Source: Aplectana chamaeleonis
Taxonomy: Eukaryota; Nematoda; Chromadorea; Rhabditida; Cosmocercidae
DNA length: 64,000 nt
Direction: 5' to 3'
Assembly: GCA_029168955.1 (NCBI GenBank)
Contig: JAPDOI010001726.1
Span: 30,001 to 94,000 of the forward strand
Below the pieces are notes generated by a model that worked only from the letters and a program-made list of their open reading frames with translations, was not told the origin of the DNA and did not search any database. Positions 33,568 to 44,300 of the stretch are shown here, one piece after another. The position numbers were made by a program, and so were the translations under genes. The stretch's first letter is position 1. Each line of letters starts with the position of its first letter.

Positions 33568-33865
33568 AAAAGGGGTATGGTATATTTCTGCGACACACTG
33601 TCGCGTCGCTCTGCACAGCGACAGCGACCGCCGGTCGCGGAGCTTCTACCCTTTTAACCTGTCACTATCGCAGTGCGTTGCAAGCTTCGGCCGCGACAGG
33701 CTTCAGCCCATTCGCAGTATGTCGGCCCTCCGCGTCACGTCGCTGCGACAGACGCGCGATAATCGTGCCTACGACGACCGATGCCGTTGTTACGATGCAG
33801 GTCCCGCAGTGCTAGATTGCATGCCTGTCGGTCATGACAGCGGCAAACTATACCATAACCCTAAG
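33568..33865. mobile_element. inverted-repeat element, about 300 bp
   Basis: AGGGGTATGGTATA near 33568 is matched by the inverted TATACCATAACCCT near 33849-33862. The interior is GC-rich with repeated GCGACAG motifs, which explains the long overlapping open frames here. No target duplication is evident. Confidence 0.6.
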
Positions 33866-34473
33866 AGCCTTTCAGAGTGGCGTCGCAGCAAAACTCGCTG
33901 TCGGGGTGGCGGTGTGAGTGATGTGGGGTGCTACGCAGCGCAAACTGTGCCGTGCGAGGAGGCGACCGCGCTTTCAGAGTGCGCGAGCTAGCAGCGACGG
34001 CAGCAACGTCGCGCGGTGGAAATGATTTGGACTATTTTTGTCTCTGCCGTCCCGCCTTGGTTTCTTTCTATTTGTTGATGTTACTTTGTTACTACCTGTC
34101 CATAAACTCTCTATAAAAATAATTATTTCCCCTATTTCACTGTTTTCTCCAATCGAACAATGGACAAAAGTCGCACAGACAACTCAAACCAAGAGAATCA
34201 ATGCTAATTATGCGCAAAATCTGCGCTGATGATGCGCAGAAAATGCGGCGTAAATTTTACCATGCGCGCCAATTGGATGTATGCAGTGTACAGTCTATAA
34301 AAGGGCAAAGTTCACTTGGTTCCTACGCGTGCTGGTGTGGATCGGAGGTTAAAGAAAGTGAGAGAGCGTAGGGCACACGGAGGCCGAGGCGTCTCGCGCG
34401 CCGCTCGCGCCTCGAATGATGTGAATTACGACGTTTTATAGAGGGTAACTACTATACTTGTTCCAAATAAAAT

Positions 34474-34860
34474 TCATTTCGAATATCCGACTTTTCGAGT
34501 GTAGTCGGATATCGCCCTTTTTCGAATATTCGACTTTTCGACTATAGTCGGATATCGCACTTTTTCGAATATTCGACTTTTCGACTGTAGTCGGATATCG
34601 CCCTTTTTCGAATATTCGACTTTTCGACTATAGTCGGATATCACACTTTTTCGAATATTCGACTTTTCGACTATAGTCGGATATCGCACTTTTTCGAATA
34701 TTCGACTTTTCGACTGTAGTCGGATATCGCCCTTTTTCGAATATTCGACTTTTCGGCTATAGTCGGATATCGCACTTTTTCGAATATTCGACTTTTCGAC
34801 TATAGTCGGATATGAGACTTTTTCGAATATTCGACTTTTCGAATAAGAAGTCGACTTTTG
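34474..34860 (-). repeat. 43-bp palindromic minisatellite, array 1
   Basis: About eight units of 43 bp each contain two perfect palindromes, TCGAATATTCGA and CGACTATAGTCG (or CTGTAG variants). The units are stop-free in all three minus frames, so long frames of KSRIFEKVRYP type appear and shift frame every unit. This is a satellite and not a gene. A second array lies at 41346-41790. Confidence 0.92.
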
Positions 34861-35220
34861 TATCCGACTATGAAAATAATTGAAGTGCAAGTAACTTTTT
34901 TTTCACATGAAAACACGTCGATTTCTCACTCATCCACTCGCGGGCGTTCTGACAGGTCAAAGCATCACTTTTCAAACCAAAATCAGACCGATACTCAGAT
35001 ACGCTGACGGTTGTTCAGCGGGGTAAAAAGGCTTGTCGGTGCGACGGCGGGAGCCAAAATGGGGAGGGGTCGAATTGTCGGTTGTACCGCAGATAGAGAG
35101 AAATTCAATTCACGGAGACGGTTATTTGGCGGTGGAAAAGGGGTTGACGGTGCAACGGCGGGGACGTGCTCTACCGTCAAATATGTGACACGTTCCGCAC
35201 CTCGGACCAAAAAAGATGGA

Positions 35221-35790
35221 TGAGCCGGCATCAACATGTTTAGACAAAAGTATTAACATTGATAGGGGTATAAAAGGCTCCTCATCTCACCGTGAGCCTC
35301 TGTCAGCTTTTCGGAGCCGGACCTGGAAGCTGACCTCGAGTCACCTTCGTCGAGTCACCTCGAGTCACCTTCCGGAAGATCCACCGGATACCGGAGGATC
35401 ATTTTTGTCTCCGAGGGGAGGGGCTCCCACGGCTCGGGGTGGTCCCCAACTGTATGGCCATCTCCTCATGGTCCGCAGTAGGGTGCACCCCACCGTGGAC
35501 CGTGGGATCACCTCTTTTGTGGGGACCCCAATAGGGATTTCCCCGGAGTCCCCTCTGCGGACCCGGGAATACCCAGGATGTATTAGAAAGCGCGTGACCG
35601 GAAATCTGGTTCGGTTATACCGCGGTGTGATATCGGTTGAATGGCGGTGGAAGATCGGTTGTCCAGCAGATGCCCCAGCCGATCAACCGACGTTCCCCCG
35701 CCGAGTAACCGTCATGAGTCTGTGCGGTTGTACGGAGGAACATAATCGGTTATACGCTGGATGACCAGGGAGGGGCAACCGACATTCCCC
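35221..35790 (+). repeat. TATA-bearing dispersed repeat with CCGGAG blocks
   Basis: It contains CATCAACATGTTTAGACAAA, GGGGTATAAAAGGCTCCTCA, then GAAGATCCACCGGATACCGG and AGGATCATTTTTGTC. The last blocks recur at 44060-44120, and the first block recurs at 31767-31790. The 182-codon open frame across it is not shared by the other copy, so I treat it as non-coding. Confidence 0.6.
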
Positions 35791-35980
35791 CGCGGAATAA
35801 CCGCTCCCATGCTTGAGTATGGCTGCTTGGCGGATGTTTAGGCGTGCCTTATAGTATTTGTCACAGGTTTCGTGGTAAGAGCTTATATCTGGTTTCAGTT
35901 TTTTCGAGTTTCCGTAGCTATATGCTGCTAGCGTGCTATATTCTTCAATTTAGATGTGAAAAAGGCAGTTCGTAATGAAT

Positions 35981-36270
35981 AAAGTGTGCCCAAATGGAAA
36001 TGGCGGCCCACGCGGCCGGCGTGCTTGGCAGGCGGCCGTCGCATGTGCCGCCCTCGGACGAGTGTTGGATTTCAACGACGGCCGTCCCCTCTCCCACCGT
36101 CTGCAGAGCAGATTGATCGGCGCAGTACTTGCTGCCAGCCGGTGCCGGCCCCGTTCGTAGTCGATGGCGGTGGGGACTTTTCGCATGCTCGTCCGAGAGC
36201 GGCGAACGCGACGGCCGCCTGCCAAGCACGCCGGCCGCATGGGCCGCCAATCTCATTCGGACGCACCTTA
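35981..36270. mobile_element. inverted-repeat element with arms of about 82 bp
   Basis: The left arm (35981-36062) and right arm (36188-36270) are inverted copies sharing GCGGCCGGCGTGCTTGGCAG and GGCGGCCGTCGC. The interior is about 125 bp and GC-rich. The five overlapping open frames here are by-products of base composition. Confidence 0.8.
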
Positions 36271-37960
36271 CCTTCGCCGATCAGTCAGAGCTGTCCGATT
36301 TTCTTGTAAAGAAATTAGGTTGATTCTATATGTAACCTTGTTTTTGAAGTTGATTTATTGCGGTAGAGAGCCTATCACATTTTGATTTGCTATGAAATGT
36401 CACATATTCAGAGTTCTCCTACCGTGGAGACAAGAGCATCTACAATTTGGGAAAAACGTAAAAACATAGAAGTCTCAAAAAAGTTGCTAGAAATTATTCT
36501 TCCTGGGAGAATCTGCTCTCTGCCGACGGGTCGCGAAATGCCTCACACGAGTACATTAGATTCCCGGGGCTTTGGAGGTATCTCGTCTAATTTTATCGCG
36601 AGAATTTACATAAACTACGGACACATTAGCCCCAGTTGGTGGAATTTTAGCTACGTCACCTTCAAGAACTACGGAAATTCTTGCCGAGAATGCGGGAAAA
36701 AGGGTGGAAGATTCTCGCCTTGATCGATCCACCCTGTCCTGATCAGTACTATAGGGCGATCGACCGCACTGCCGTTTCTTCCCACGGCCTGCAGCGTCCC
36801 CGCGGTCAAATTTATCGTTGGCACGGTCTTCCAGAGAGCAGTTCGGGGTCACCCTCCACAATCAGCCACAGAGTATCGAGTAATCGATTCGCGAGAGGAC
36901 TGGACCAGCACTACGAACGGCATCCATGCGTTCAGCGTAGCCAACGCGGGATGAGATCGCTGTTCAACACAGGCTGTCGCTAATCCCATAACATGGCTGA
37001 GCAGGCCGTTGCGGCCGGTGACCAAAATTTTACGACCCCTCTGTGGGCCAAAATTTTTACAACCCCCCTTCTTGGGATGAAAAAATTTCACGACCAAAAT
37101 CGTGGCCCCTATAATTAGTACTAAATCTCTTTAATTTGACATCTTGAAGTCCACATAACTCGCTCCCTTCGCAGAATTATTCCTTTTTTAAGCCAATCCT
37201 CGTTGGGACCGGCGTTGAGCCACAGATACAACCCGGGGTTACCGACGCAACGGTTATTTTTCATGGATAAAATTGAAAAAACAAGAATTTACTTACCACT
37301 TACTAACTACGCGACATACTACTCCTACCTCATTCTACCTTTCCAAGTGGTTGGAAGCTAAAAGCCATTTTTTCCGAAAATTTTACGAGCCCACTACTCC
37401 CCCCCTCAGTTTTTCATTTTTGTTCAAAAATTTCCGGAATTTTTTTTTTTTTTACGACCTCCCCCGTTGCGACCTGTCGCAAGCCTGCCCCACCCTGGCC
37501 CATGAATTCTCGCAACAATTAAGGCGAGAATTCAAGAGCTTAGCGACAGCGAGATCGAAATCGAGAATTTTGCCTATGTTTTTGCTTGGAGTATGCTTAG
37601 AGCTTGCACCCTTATACCTCTGATGCAGTACAAGCGGGCTTTAGCGAGCGTCGCGAGGACCCGAAAATCCCTGCACTAGCGTAATAGGCCGCTTCCTTGA
37701 AGGCATTTTGCTACCCACGGGCAGAGTTTTGAGCTGTTGAATACGAAAGGAAAACTTGACAGACGCACAGAAGGGTGCCCACAACGATCCATCGGTCGCA
37801 CGAAATTATGTATGGTGCCTCTATAGTCTGGACACGCACCGTAGTCGTCCAACAAATAGCGGTCAGCAACATCAATAAGGTTTCTTGAAAAAAAATCGCT
37901 CCCATCTGACCTACACCCACAAAGTTTCTTCCAAAAGCAAATATAAATAAAAAAAAATTG
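36271..37960. other. intergenic sequence upstream of the retrotransposon
   Basis: A 113-codon plus frame at 36382-36723 and a 116-codon plus frame at 37273-37623 have no recognised domain. Several TTTACGACCCC / TTTACAACCCC pieces occur at 37025-37110 and near 37455. The last few hundred bases may be 5' untranslated sequence of the RTE element. Confidence 0.35.
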
Positions 37961-38174
37961 TGGGGGTGTGTATACAAGTCTGTTGGTACCTGCTCGTTGG
38001 TGCCCCTGCTTCTACTGAACCCAGCAGACGTTTGAGTGTACACAGGGAACGTTCGAGCGATATAGCGTGCACAACTATATCGCGAAAGTATCCCGCACAT
38101 TGCATAAAGGTGTCGCCGTCCGGCACACTAAGGCCTCTGGTCCATAACACCTTAGGATCCGTACCTAGGGAGTC

Positions 38175-39022
38175 ATGGAGTCTTTGGCCACAAGCCACAA
38201 TTTCGCCACCCTGAACTGTCGATCGCTGTCGAGTGATATCCAAAAACTGCGCTATCCAGACTTCTGAGCTATTTCCATGCACCGTTTGCTGCTTTGCAGG
38301 AAACCCGCCTCAAGGATAGACCCGTCATCAGCGTCGGAGAGTACACCATCTACTGCGGTAACGCTGACGATAGGAGAGTGGGAGGCTGTGCAATAGCTGT
38401 AAGGAAGGATTTCAATGGTATGGTCAAGGAGTTCGGCTCAACGTCGTGTCGGAATGCATTCGTACGACTGCGGGATCACAGAGGATTCAATCTGTGGATA
38501 GTGAGTGCTCATGCGCCCACTGAAACCGCCGAAGACAATTCGAAGGATGCGTTTTATGAGGAACTCAATACGTTGCTGGCCAGGATACCTTGTCAACATG
38601 CTGTTGTCGTGGGGATTGACGCAAATGCGAAGATGGGACTTGATCAGGAATCCGAAGTACTCGGTAAATGGTTCTACCCAGTGGAGCAAACATCGGACAA
38701 TGGCTACCGCCTTGTCGACTTTTGTGAACGCAGTGGTCTGATTATAGCATCGACATTCAAGAGGAATCATCGCCGCCATCAGCTTACGTGGCAGGGACCA
38801 ACCCGGCTATCTCCAGAAGAGCAGCGGAAGCGGAAGATGACAACTTTGAAACTACAGCTTGACTATGTCCTGACGAGGAATATTCCAGTATCGGACATTC
38901 GAAGATCTAGAGCTGTGTGGGATGTCGCATTCGATTCGGATCACCGTCCTGTTCTGTTGAACTTCATTGCGAGGATTCATAAGAGGAAGCGAGGGCTCAG
39001 CCTCTCCAGAGGATTGACATGA
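38175..39022 (+). pseudogene. RTE endonuclease domain, 5' frameshifted
   Basis: From 38294 the frame is open for 242 codons and shows the endonuclease/exonuclease/phosphatase motifs in order: QETR (catalytic Glu), SAHAPT, GIDANAKMG, QLDYVL and SDHRPV (terminal Asp-His). The N-terminal part begins at 38175 (ATLNCRSLSSDIQKLRY) but then meets a stop at about 38268. The true continuation, FAALQETR, is in another frame. So the 5' part carries an indel. The first ATG of the open part lies inside the domain and is not a natural start. Confidence 0.85.
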
Positions 39023-41196
39023 CAAGTCTCAGAGATGAAGAGTGCAGAAGGAATTTCCGACAACGCGTTTCTATTCACATCGGAGTACGGACTAAGAAGA
39101 AACTTTGCGACGCGGATTCTTTTGTCAAGTGCATCCAGGACGCTTCGAAAGAGGCACTCCCGGTTGTACAGCCTAAGAAGAAGTTCGCCTACGTCTCAGA
39201 AGAAACAACATCTACCTACAACAGAGTATGTGCTCTCCGAACTGCAGGAAACTTCGTGGAGGAGAAGCGTCTGAGGAGGAAGTTGCGTCGGCAGCTTCAA
39301 AGTGACCGCGAACGAGAGTGGACGTGTAGAGCTAAGGAGTTCGAGAAGGCTTGGGAGGAGAAGAATCCGAAGAAAGCCTACACGTTGCTGCGACAGTATA
39401 GCGGGAAGATGAAGAGATGTTCTCCTGTCTTGAACACTACCAATGGAGTTGCAGTTGGTGATGCGACGCTGCCAATATGGAAGGATTACTTCAGTTCACT
39501 ACTGAATCGTCCAGCGCCATCAGTACCTGAGCTCCCGCATGTTCAGAGAGCACATTACGATGTCAGTGAGGAACCGCCGACTGAGTCTGAAGTTTTGGAT
39601 TGTGTCCGGAAAATGAAGAATGGAAAGGCAGGTGGAGATGACAACATCACTGCTGAAATGCTGAAAGCTCTTCCTCCGTCTGGGATTCGTGAAATGACCA
39701 ACACCATCCGTGCCATATGGATGAGCGAAAGGATACCCGATTCGTGGAGACATGCGATCATCGTACCTCTTCACAAGAAGCTATCCGTCACGGATCCTAA
39801 GAACTACAGAGGAATCTCTCTACTTCGTGTCATGTACAAGGTTTTAGAACGTATCATTCTCGAGCGACTTATCAAACATCGTGAAGGAACGACCAGAGAT
39901 GAGCAAGCCGGTTTTCGACCTGGAAGATCGACCATCGACCAAGTGTTCGTCGTGAGAAGAGTAATTGAATCGTGGCAGCGGTTTTCGAAGCCATTACAGC
40001 TTGCTTTTTTGGACTTTGAAGCCGCGTTCGACTCTCCTCATCGTGATCGATTGCTCAATGCTCTGCGAGCAGATGGAGTCCCGGAAAAGTATGTTCGGTT
40101 AATCGAGGACATGAACAAAGGAACAACAGCAGCAGTTCGTACACCTGTCGGATTTACGTCTGCTTTCGAGGTGAAAACAGGAGTAAGGCAAGGAGCCGTT
40201 GCAGGACCTTTTCTTTTCAACTTCGCCGTTGATGACATCATGCGTAGAGTTGCAGAACAGTTTCCTGCGGATGTGATCCTAACACCATCAGGACGCTCCC
40301 TTGTCGACCTGGAGTACGCCGACGACATTGTGTTATTCGCTGAAAACAACGCAAAACTGCAAAGGATTGTGAACCTCGTTTCGAAGTATGCCGCAGCCTA
40401 TGGACTTCGTCTTCGTCCCGACAAATGCAAGCAGATGTGGGTCTCTCAGAGGCCTTCAACTGGAGTTTGTGTGGACGGACAACGTATCGAACTGGTGGAC
40501 GATTTCTGTTATTTGGGCTGTTTGCTGAAGAACGATGGTAGTTATGCAGCGGATATTCGACAACGATGTGCGAAAGCTACGTCTGCATTCAATTCTCTAA
40601 CCAAGTGTTTGTGGTCTACCACCATCGCGAAGGAAGTCAAGTTGCGCGTCTACCTATCCGCTATTCGCCCTATCATGATGTACGGGTCGGAGACGTGGGC
40701 AGCACCGAAAACGCAGATGGAAAGGTTGGATTGCACGGAGAGGAAGCTTTTTAGGCGTTTGCTTGGATATTTCTGGCCGCGTGTATGCCATAACGAAGAC
40801 CTTTACAAGGAAATCGACGCAGTACATCAACGCTTGACACGAGGGAGGTGCCAGCATCTCCTAACGCCATCTCAAGCAGCATTGGAAAGTCGACTTCGAC
40901 TGCTCGGGCATATACTAAGAAGAACGCCGGATCGTCTCGTACAACACGCTTTAAAAATGCTTCCAAATCCTGTCTGGAAACGGCCACCTGGGCGTAGGCG
41001 AAAGTTCTGGACGGATGTGGTTAAAGAGGATCTAAAGTCACTCGGCATCGAAAGACAGTTCAGGCGCGATGTTTCGTTTCGCAGGAAATGGAATAGTGAC
41101 AGCTGGATGGAATGTGTTCAAATTGTGGCTGAAGACCGTGAAAAATGGACACGGCTGACTACTAGGACGGCACACCTCGGTGAAGATGCGGAATGA
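39019..41196 (+). CDS. RTE reverse transcriptase, 725 codons
   Basis: The frame carries the full set of non-LTR reverse transcriptase blocks: GKAGGDDNI near residue 200, the HKK...NYRGISLL block near 255-270, DEQAGFRPGRST near 295, LAFLDFEAAFDS near 330 (first catalytic Asp), GVRQGAVAGPFLF near 390, and EYADDIVLF with the YADD catalytic pair at residue 433. The C-terminal part contains RRLLGYFWPRVCHN, LGHILRR and PPGRRRKFW, typical of RTE proteins. It overlaps the endonuclease frame by ATGA. In related elements the two domains form one protein, so the offset here probably reflects a small indel. All core motifs look intact. Confidence 0.93.
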   Translation: MTSLRDEECRRNFRQRVSIHIGVRTKKKLCDADSFVKCIQDASKEALPVVQPKKKFAYVSEETTSTYNRVCALRTAGNFVEEKRLRRKLRRQLQSDREREWTCRAKEFEKAWEEKNPKKAYTLLRQYSGKMKRCSPVLNTTNGVAVGDATLPIWKDYFSSLLNRPAPSVPELPHVQRAHYDVSEEPPTESEVLDCVRKMKNGKAGGDDNITAEMLKALPPSGIREMTNTIRAIWMSERIPDSWRHAIIVPLHKKLSVTDPKNYRGISLLRVMYKVLERIILERLIKHREGTTRDEQAGFRPGRSTIDQVFVVRRVIESWQRFSKPLQLAFLDFEAAFDSPHRDRLLNALRADGVPEKYVRLIEDMNKGTTAAVRTPVGFTSAFEVKTGVRQGAVAGPFLFNFAVDDIMRRVAEQFPADVILTPSGRSLVDLEYADDIVLFAENNAKLQRIVNLVSKYAAAYGLRLRPDKCKQMWVSQRPSTGVCVDGQRIELVDDFCYLGCLLKNDGSYAADIRQRCAKATSAFNSLTKCLWSTTIAKEVKLRVYLSAIRPIMMYGSETWAAPKTQMERLDCTERKLFRRLLGYFWPRVCHNEDLYKEIDAVHQRLTRGRCQHLLTPSQAALESRLRLLGHILRRTPDRLVQHALKMLPNPVWKRPPGRRRKFWTDVVKEDLKSLGIERQFRRDVSFRRKWNSDSWMECVQIVAEDREKWTRLTTRTAHLGEDAE

Positions 41197-41345
41197 CCGC
41201 GTCAGGCGAAAGCCAACCGATTAAGTCAAGTAAGTCAAATAAAAATTGTGTTTAAATAATAACTAAAATCAAATACAGATTCCCGGATGAGCGTAATTAT
41301 TTTCGAGGAGTGTGATTGACAAGCAGTTTTTTTTGTAGTGAGGTT

Positions 41346-41790
41346 GTAAGATCCGACTTTGCGACAATAGTCGGATTTTGAACTATTCGAATATCCGACG
41401 TTTCGACTGTAGTCGGATATAACCCTCTCGAATATTCGACTTTTCGACTGTAGTCGGATATCGCACTTTTTCGAATATTCGACTTTTCGACTGTAGTCGG
41501 ATATCGGACTTTTCCGAATATTCGACTTTTCGACTGTAGTCGGATATCGCACTTTTTCGAATATTCGACTTTTCGACTGTAGTCGGATATCGCACTTTTT
41601 CGAATATTCGACTTTTCGACTGTAGTCGGATATCGAACTTTTTCGAATATTCGACTTTTCGACTGTAGTCGGATATCGCACTTTTTCGAATATTCGACTT
41701 TTCGACTATAGTCGGATATAGCACTTTTTCGAATATCCGACTTTTCGAATAAAAAGTCGACTTTTTTATCCGACTTAAACAGTCGGATAT
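41346..41790 (-). repeat. 43-bp palindromic minisatellite, array 2
   Basis: About nine to ten units share the unit and strand sense of the array at 34474-34860. The right flank GGAACAAGTATAGTA is the inverse of the left flank of array 1 (TACTATACTTGTTCC). The 178-codon minus frame across it is a satellite artefact. Confidence 0.92.
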
Positions 41791-41914
41791 TCATCCGATT
41801 ATTCGATTCGGAACAAGTATAGTAACTACGCACCTGTGAAGGCTACTGTAGAATGGAATGTCGAGTCGTGACATAAGATACGCTTGTTTGAGTCACAGGA
41901 CATGCCGAATCTAC

Positions 41915-42214
41915 CAATATCCGACTCATTATCCGATCCGAATCATGACATTTTTCGGATATTCGGTATCCGAATCATTATCCGACTCATGGCACATTTC
42001 GGTGATTCAGATTTTGAATCAAACGGATTTTGGCGTTTTTTCGGTGAATCGGATTTCGGATCATTCGGATTTTGACTTTTTTCGGTGAATTGGATTCTGG
42101 ATCATTCGGATTTTGACGTTTTTTTCGGTGAATCGGATTTTGATTCATGAAAATTCCGGTTCATTCGGATGGATATCCGAAAATGAGTGAGTCGGATCCA
42201 ATGTATACCTTGTA
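41915..42214. repeat. degenerate TCGGAT / GGATATCCG repeat
   Basis: Pieces such as ATTCGGATTTTGAC and TTTTTCGGTGAATCGGATT recur about every 45 bp. It is related to 32964-33258 and ends with a TACCTTGTAGTACTA boundary. Confidence 0.6.
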
Positions 42215-42335
42215 GTACTATTTTCTTCCGTTTCCGGGCCCAAAACTCGGAAACGGAAACGGAACGGAACAGCTCAAAAAGTACCGGAAATACGGAAACG
42301 GAATCGGAAACGGAACAGTTCCGCACAGCCCTGGC
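42215..42335 (-). repeat. GGAAAC-rich repeat, inverted copy
   Basis: It contains CGGAAACGGAAACGGAACGG and ends GTTCCGCACAGCCCTG, the reverse complement of the start of the copy at 31833. Confidence 0.7.
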
Positions 42336-42573
42336 CTTAAGTCATGTTTTGACTGCATCGCTGCTGTTTTTCATCGCCGTGATATTGCACCTGCTGCTGT
42401 AGCAATCTGGCAGCGACAGCGATTTTGTTCATAGTGCATAGCCTCACGGATGATACAAGAAATTCAATCAATCAGTGAAATTAATGGCTGGCAGTCATCA
42501 ATAACACGTTTTGACTCGTAAACACTGATCTCGTCATGTGAAAGGGTCAACGTTCAGAAGACGAAACGTGGCG

Positions 42574-42750
42574 ATCGCTCCATCGCTGCCATAAGGGGCT
42601 GAGCAGAGTGCCACCGCGGCGCGGCGCGGTCTGATGATGGAGAGCCGTATTGATAGATCGCCGCGATCTATCAATACGGCTCTCAATCATCAGACCGCGC
42701 CGCGCCGCGGTGGCACTCTGCTCAGCCCCTAATGGCAGCGACGGAGCGAT
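42574..42750. mobile_element. near-perfect 177-bp palindrome
   Basis: Two 88-bp arms meet around a single base at 42662, with about three mismatches between arms. The inner part (from AGGGGCTGAGCAG to CTGCTCAGCCCC) looks inserted at a TA, because the related element at 1.75 kb has CCAAAATGG where this one has CCATA...TAATGG. It is GC-rich with GCGGCGCGGCGCGG tracts. Confidence 0.85.
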
Positions 42751-43072
42751 GATCAGCGACCATTGAGAATCGCTCCTCCAGCAGCGAAGCAGTAACTCAG
42801 GCAGAAAATGGTCACTCAACCGGTCACTTTTTGGGTGCGTGTCAGTGCTAATCATAGTAACCGGTTGTGTCCCCGAAAAGTTTTGGGGGCGGAGCTCGGT
42901 TTTCAGCAGCCGGTCAGCCTAATCGGGATTCAAAACGCAGTTCCTCATGACCCGGGCAACTTCTAGCCATTGCACATTGAATCCTCAATCAAACCCGCGC
43001 CGTATACGGCGCACAATCTTGCATGGAGTAGCCACGCCGCCGGCTGGAGTGATCAAGTGGACTTGCACTCGC

Positions 43073-43566
43073 TTAAAGGCAGTGTTCACGATTAAAATCG
43101 TTTTTCTGTTTTAACGCCTATCTTGAAAACGGCCCCATGCTGATTCCAATGATGTCTCTGAAATCGTGCAAGACCTTCTGGGAACGGAGTTATGGTCCCT
43201 CAAAAATTGAGCTAAGGAAACATTTGGGACGAGTTGTCCGAGACTTGTAACTTCCGTCTTTTGCAGCCGATGTATGCGAGCTGACCTGAGTAAAGAGAGA
43301 AGTTGAGAATGAAGGCAAGAACGGGGCCATGATTGGAAATCATCGCTCATCTCACGATCTCGAGCATTCATTATTTCACGTCGGTGGGCGTGTATTGCGC
43401 TTCTGGGGTTTGCCTTGCGCTCGAAGTGGCAACTTCGGGCTCATTTGGAGCTCTTCCTGGCTCGTTTTCATGGGTTCTTTTGACGTCAACGTTACAGTGT
43501 GCCCCTCTACTACCCATTCCTAGTATGAAACTGAAACACGTTTTTCATCGTGAACACTGCCTTTAA
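43073..43566 (-). mobile_element. family A element
   Basis: It starts TTAAAGGCAGTGTTCACGAT and ends ATCGTGAACACTGCCTTTAA. It is a reversed close copy of 27876-28360. The open frames across it read through repeat sequence. Confidence 0.88.
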
Positions 43567-43859
43567 GTCCTTGGATCATGGAAGCGAGTGGTTCCCATGT
43601 CAATCGATATGGCATGAAAGGAACACACGCTGGATCTCTACCCATAGCTCGATTTTTGTGAGAGGGCCCACACTCTTTCCGGGTGATGGGCCCGAATTAG
43701 ACTCTAGGTAATCGATAGAGCGCATCCAAGTAGAGGAGGGGGCAGAACCGGGAGCGTTGACACGTCATCGCTGGTGTGAGCACCCTCGCCAATCGGCGTC
43801 ACTGGCCCTCGCTTCTATGCTATTGGTGAGTGACTATGAAAATGCCCAGTTGGGTTCCC

Positions 43860-44020
43860 ATTTCTGCCTGAGAAGACATAGGATTTCGTGGCCGCCACCC
43901 AGTGATGTTGGTCGTTTGCCACGAAGCGATCACGATTGGAGCTGCTTTCCATTACGCGCGATGAAAAAGGAACCATTGTCCCTCTCTTGGCCGCAGCGAC
44001 CACCTGCAGTCAAGACATGG
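43860..44020 (-). repeat. inverted copy of the element near 1549-1680
   Basis: CATAGGATTTCGTGGCCGCC, CCACGAAGCGATCACGATTG and GCGACCACCTGCAGTCAA are the reverse complements of segments at 1549-1680. No second terminus is seen. Confidence 0.6.
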
Positions 44021-44300
44021 CTTCAGTCGGCTCTCCGGAGCCGGACATGGAAGGTGGCCATGAGTCACTTTCTGGAAGATCCACCGGATACCGGAGGATA
44101 ATTTTTGTCACTGAGGGGATCTCTCCACGGCTCGGGTTGTGGGTGGAAGTACCTAATATTGAGTTCATCTCCCCACGGTCCCCAAAGGGGTGCACCCCAC
44201 TCCGGACCGTGGGGACATCCCGGGAGCAGGGATGATCCCCTCCTGGGATATCTCAGGGGTCCTGTCTCCGAACCCCGAAACACCCAAAATGGCTCGAAAG
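44020..44300 (+). repeat. partial copy of the 35.3-35.7 kb repeat
   Basis: It shares GAGCCGGACATGGAAG, GAAGATCCACCGGATACCGG, AGGATAATTTTTGTC and CACGGCTCGGG with 35310-35440, in the same order and orientation. The two copies do not share an open frame. Confidence 0.6.

Larger units (their letters stand above)
38000..41250 (+). mobile_element. RTE-type non-LTR retrotransposon
   Basis: The element encodes an apurinic-type endonuclease followed by a reverse transcriptase, the order typical of RTE-clade elements, with no gag-like frame. The 3' end is short, about 50 bp after the stop, and finishes in AAGTCAAGTAAGTCAAATAA, consistent with the short simple-repeat tails of RTE elements. The 5' limit is approximate, judged from the first endonuclease-like residues at 38175 plus leader sequence. 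It stands between the two 43-bp satellite arrays. The two frames are offset, so this copy probably no longer makes one polyprotein. Confidence 0.9.

Noticed and set aside
33479..33991. 170-codon plus frame as a gene
   Set aside because: It overlaps a 300-bp inverted-repeat element and has several competing frames, with no motif.
34474..34860. CRISPR array, or a long repeat protein of KSRIFEKVRYP type
   Set aside because: Units are contiguous with no spacers and are palindromic. The 43-bp period shifts frame each unit, and all minus frames are open, so this is satellite DNA. The same applies to 41346-41790.
35216..35764. 182-codon plus frame as a gene
   Set aside because: The sequence is a dispersed repeat with a partial copy at 44020-44300 that does not keep the frame.
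35945..36385. Cluster of six or more overlapping open frames on both strands
   Set aside because: The frames follow from a GC-rich foldback element with inverted arms; no frame is favoured.
40654..40987. Minus-strand frames inside the RTE element
   Set aside because: They are shadows of the reverse transcriptase frame.
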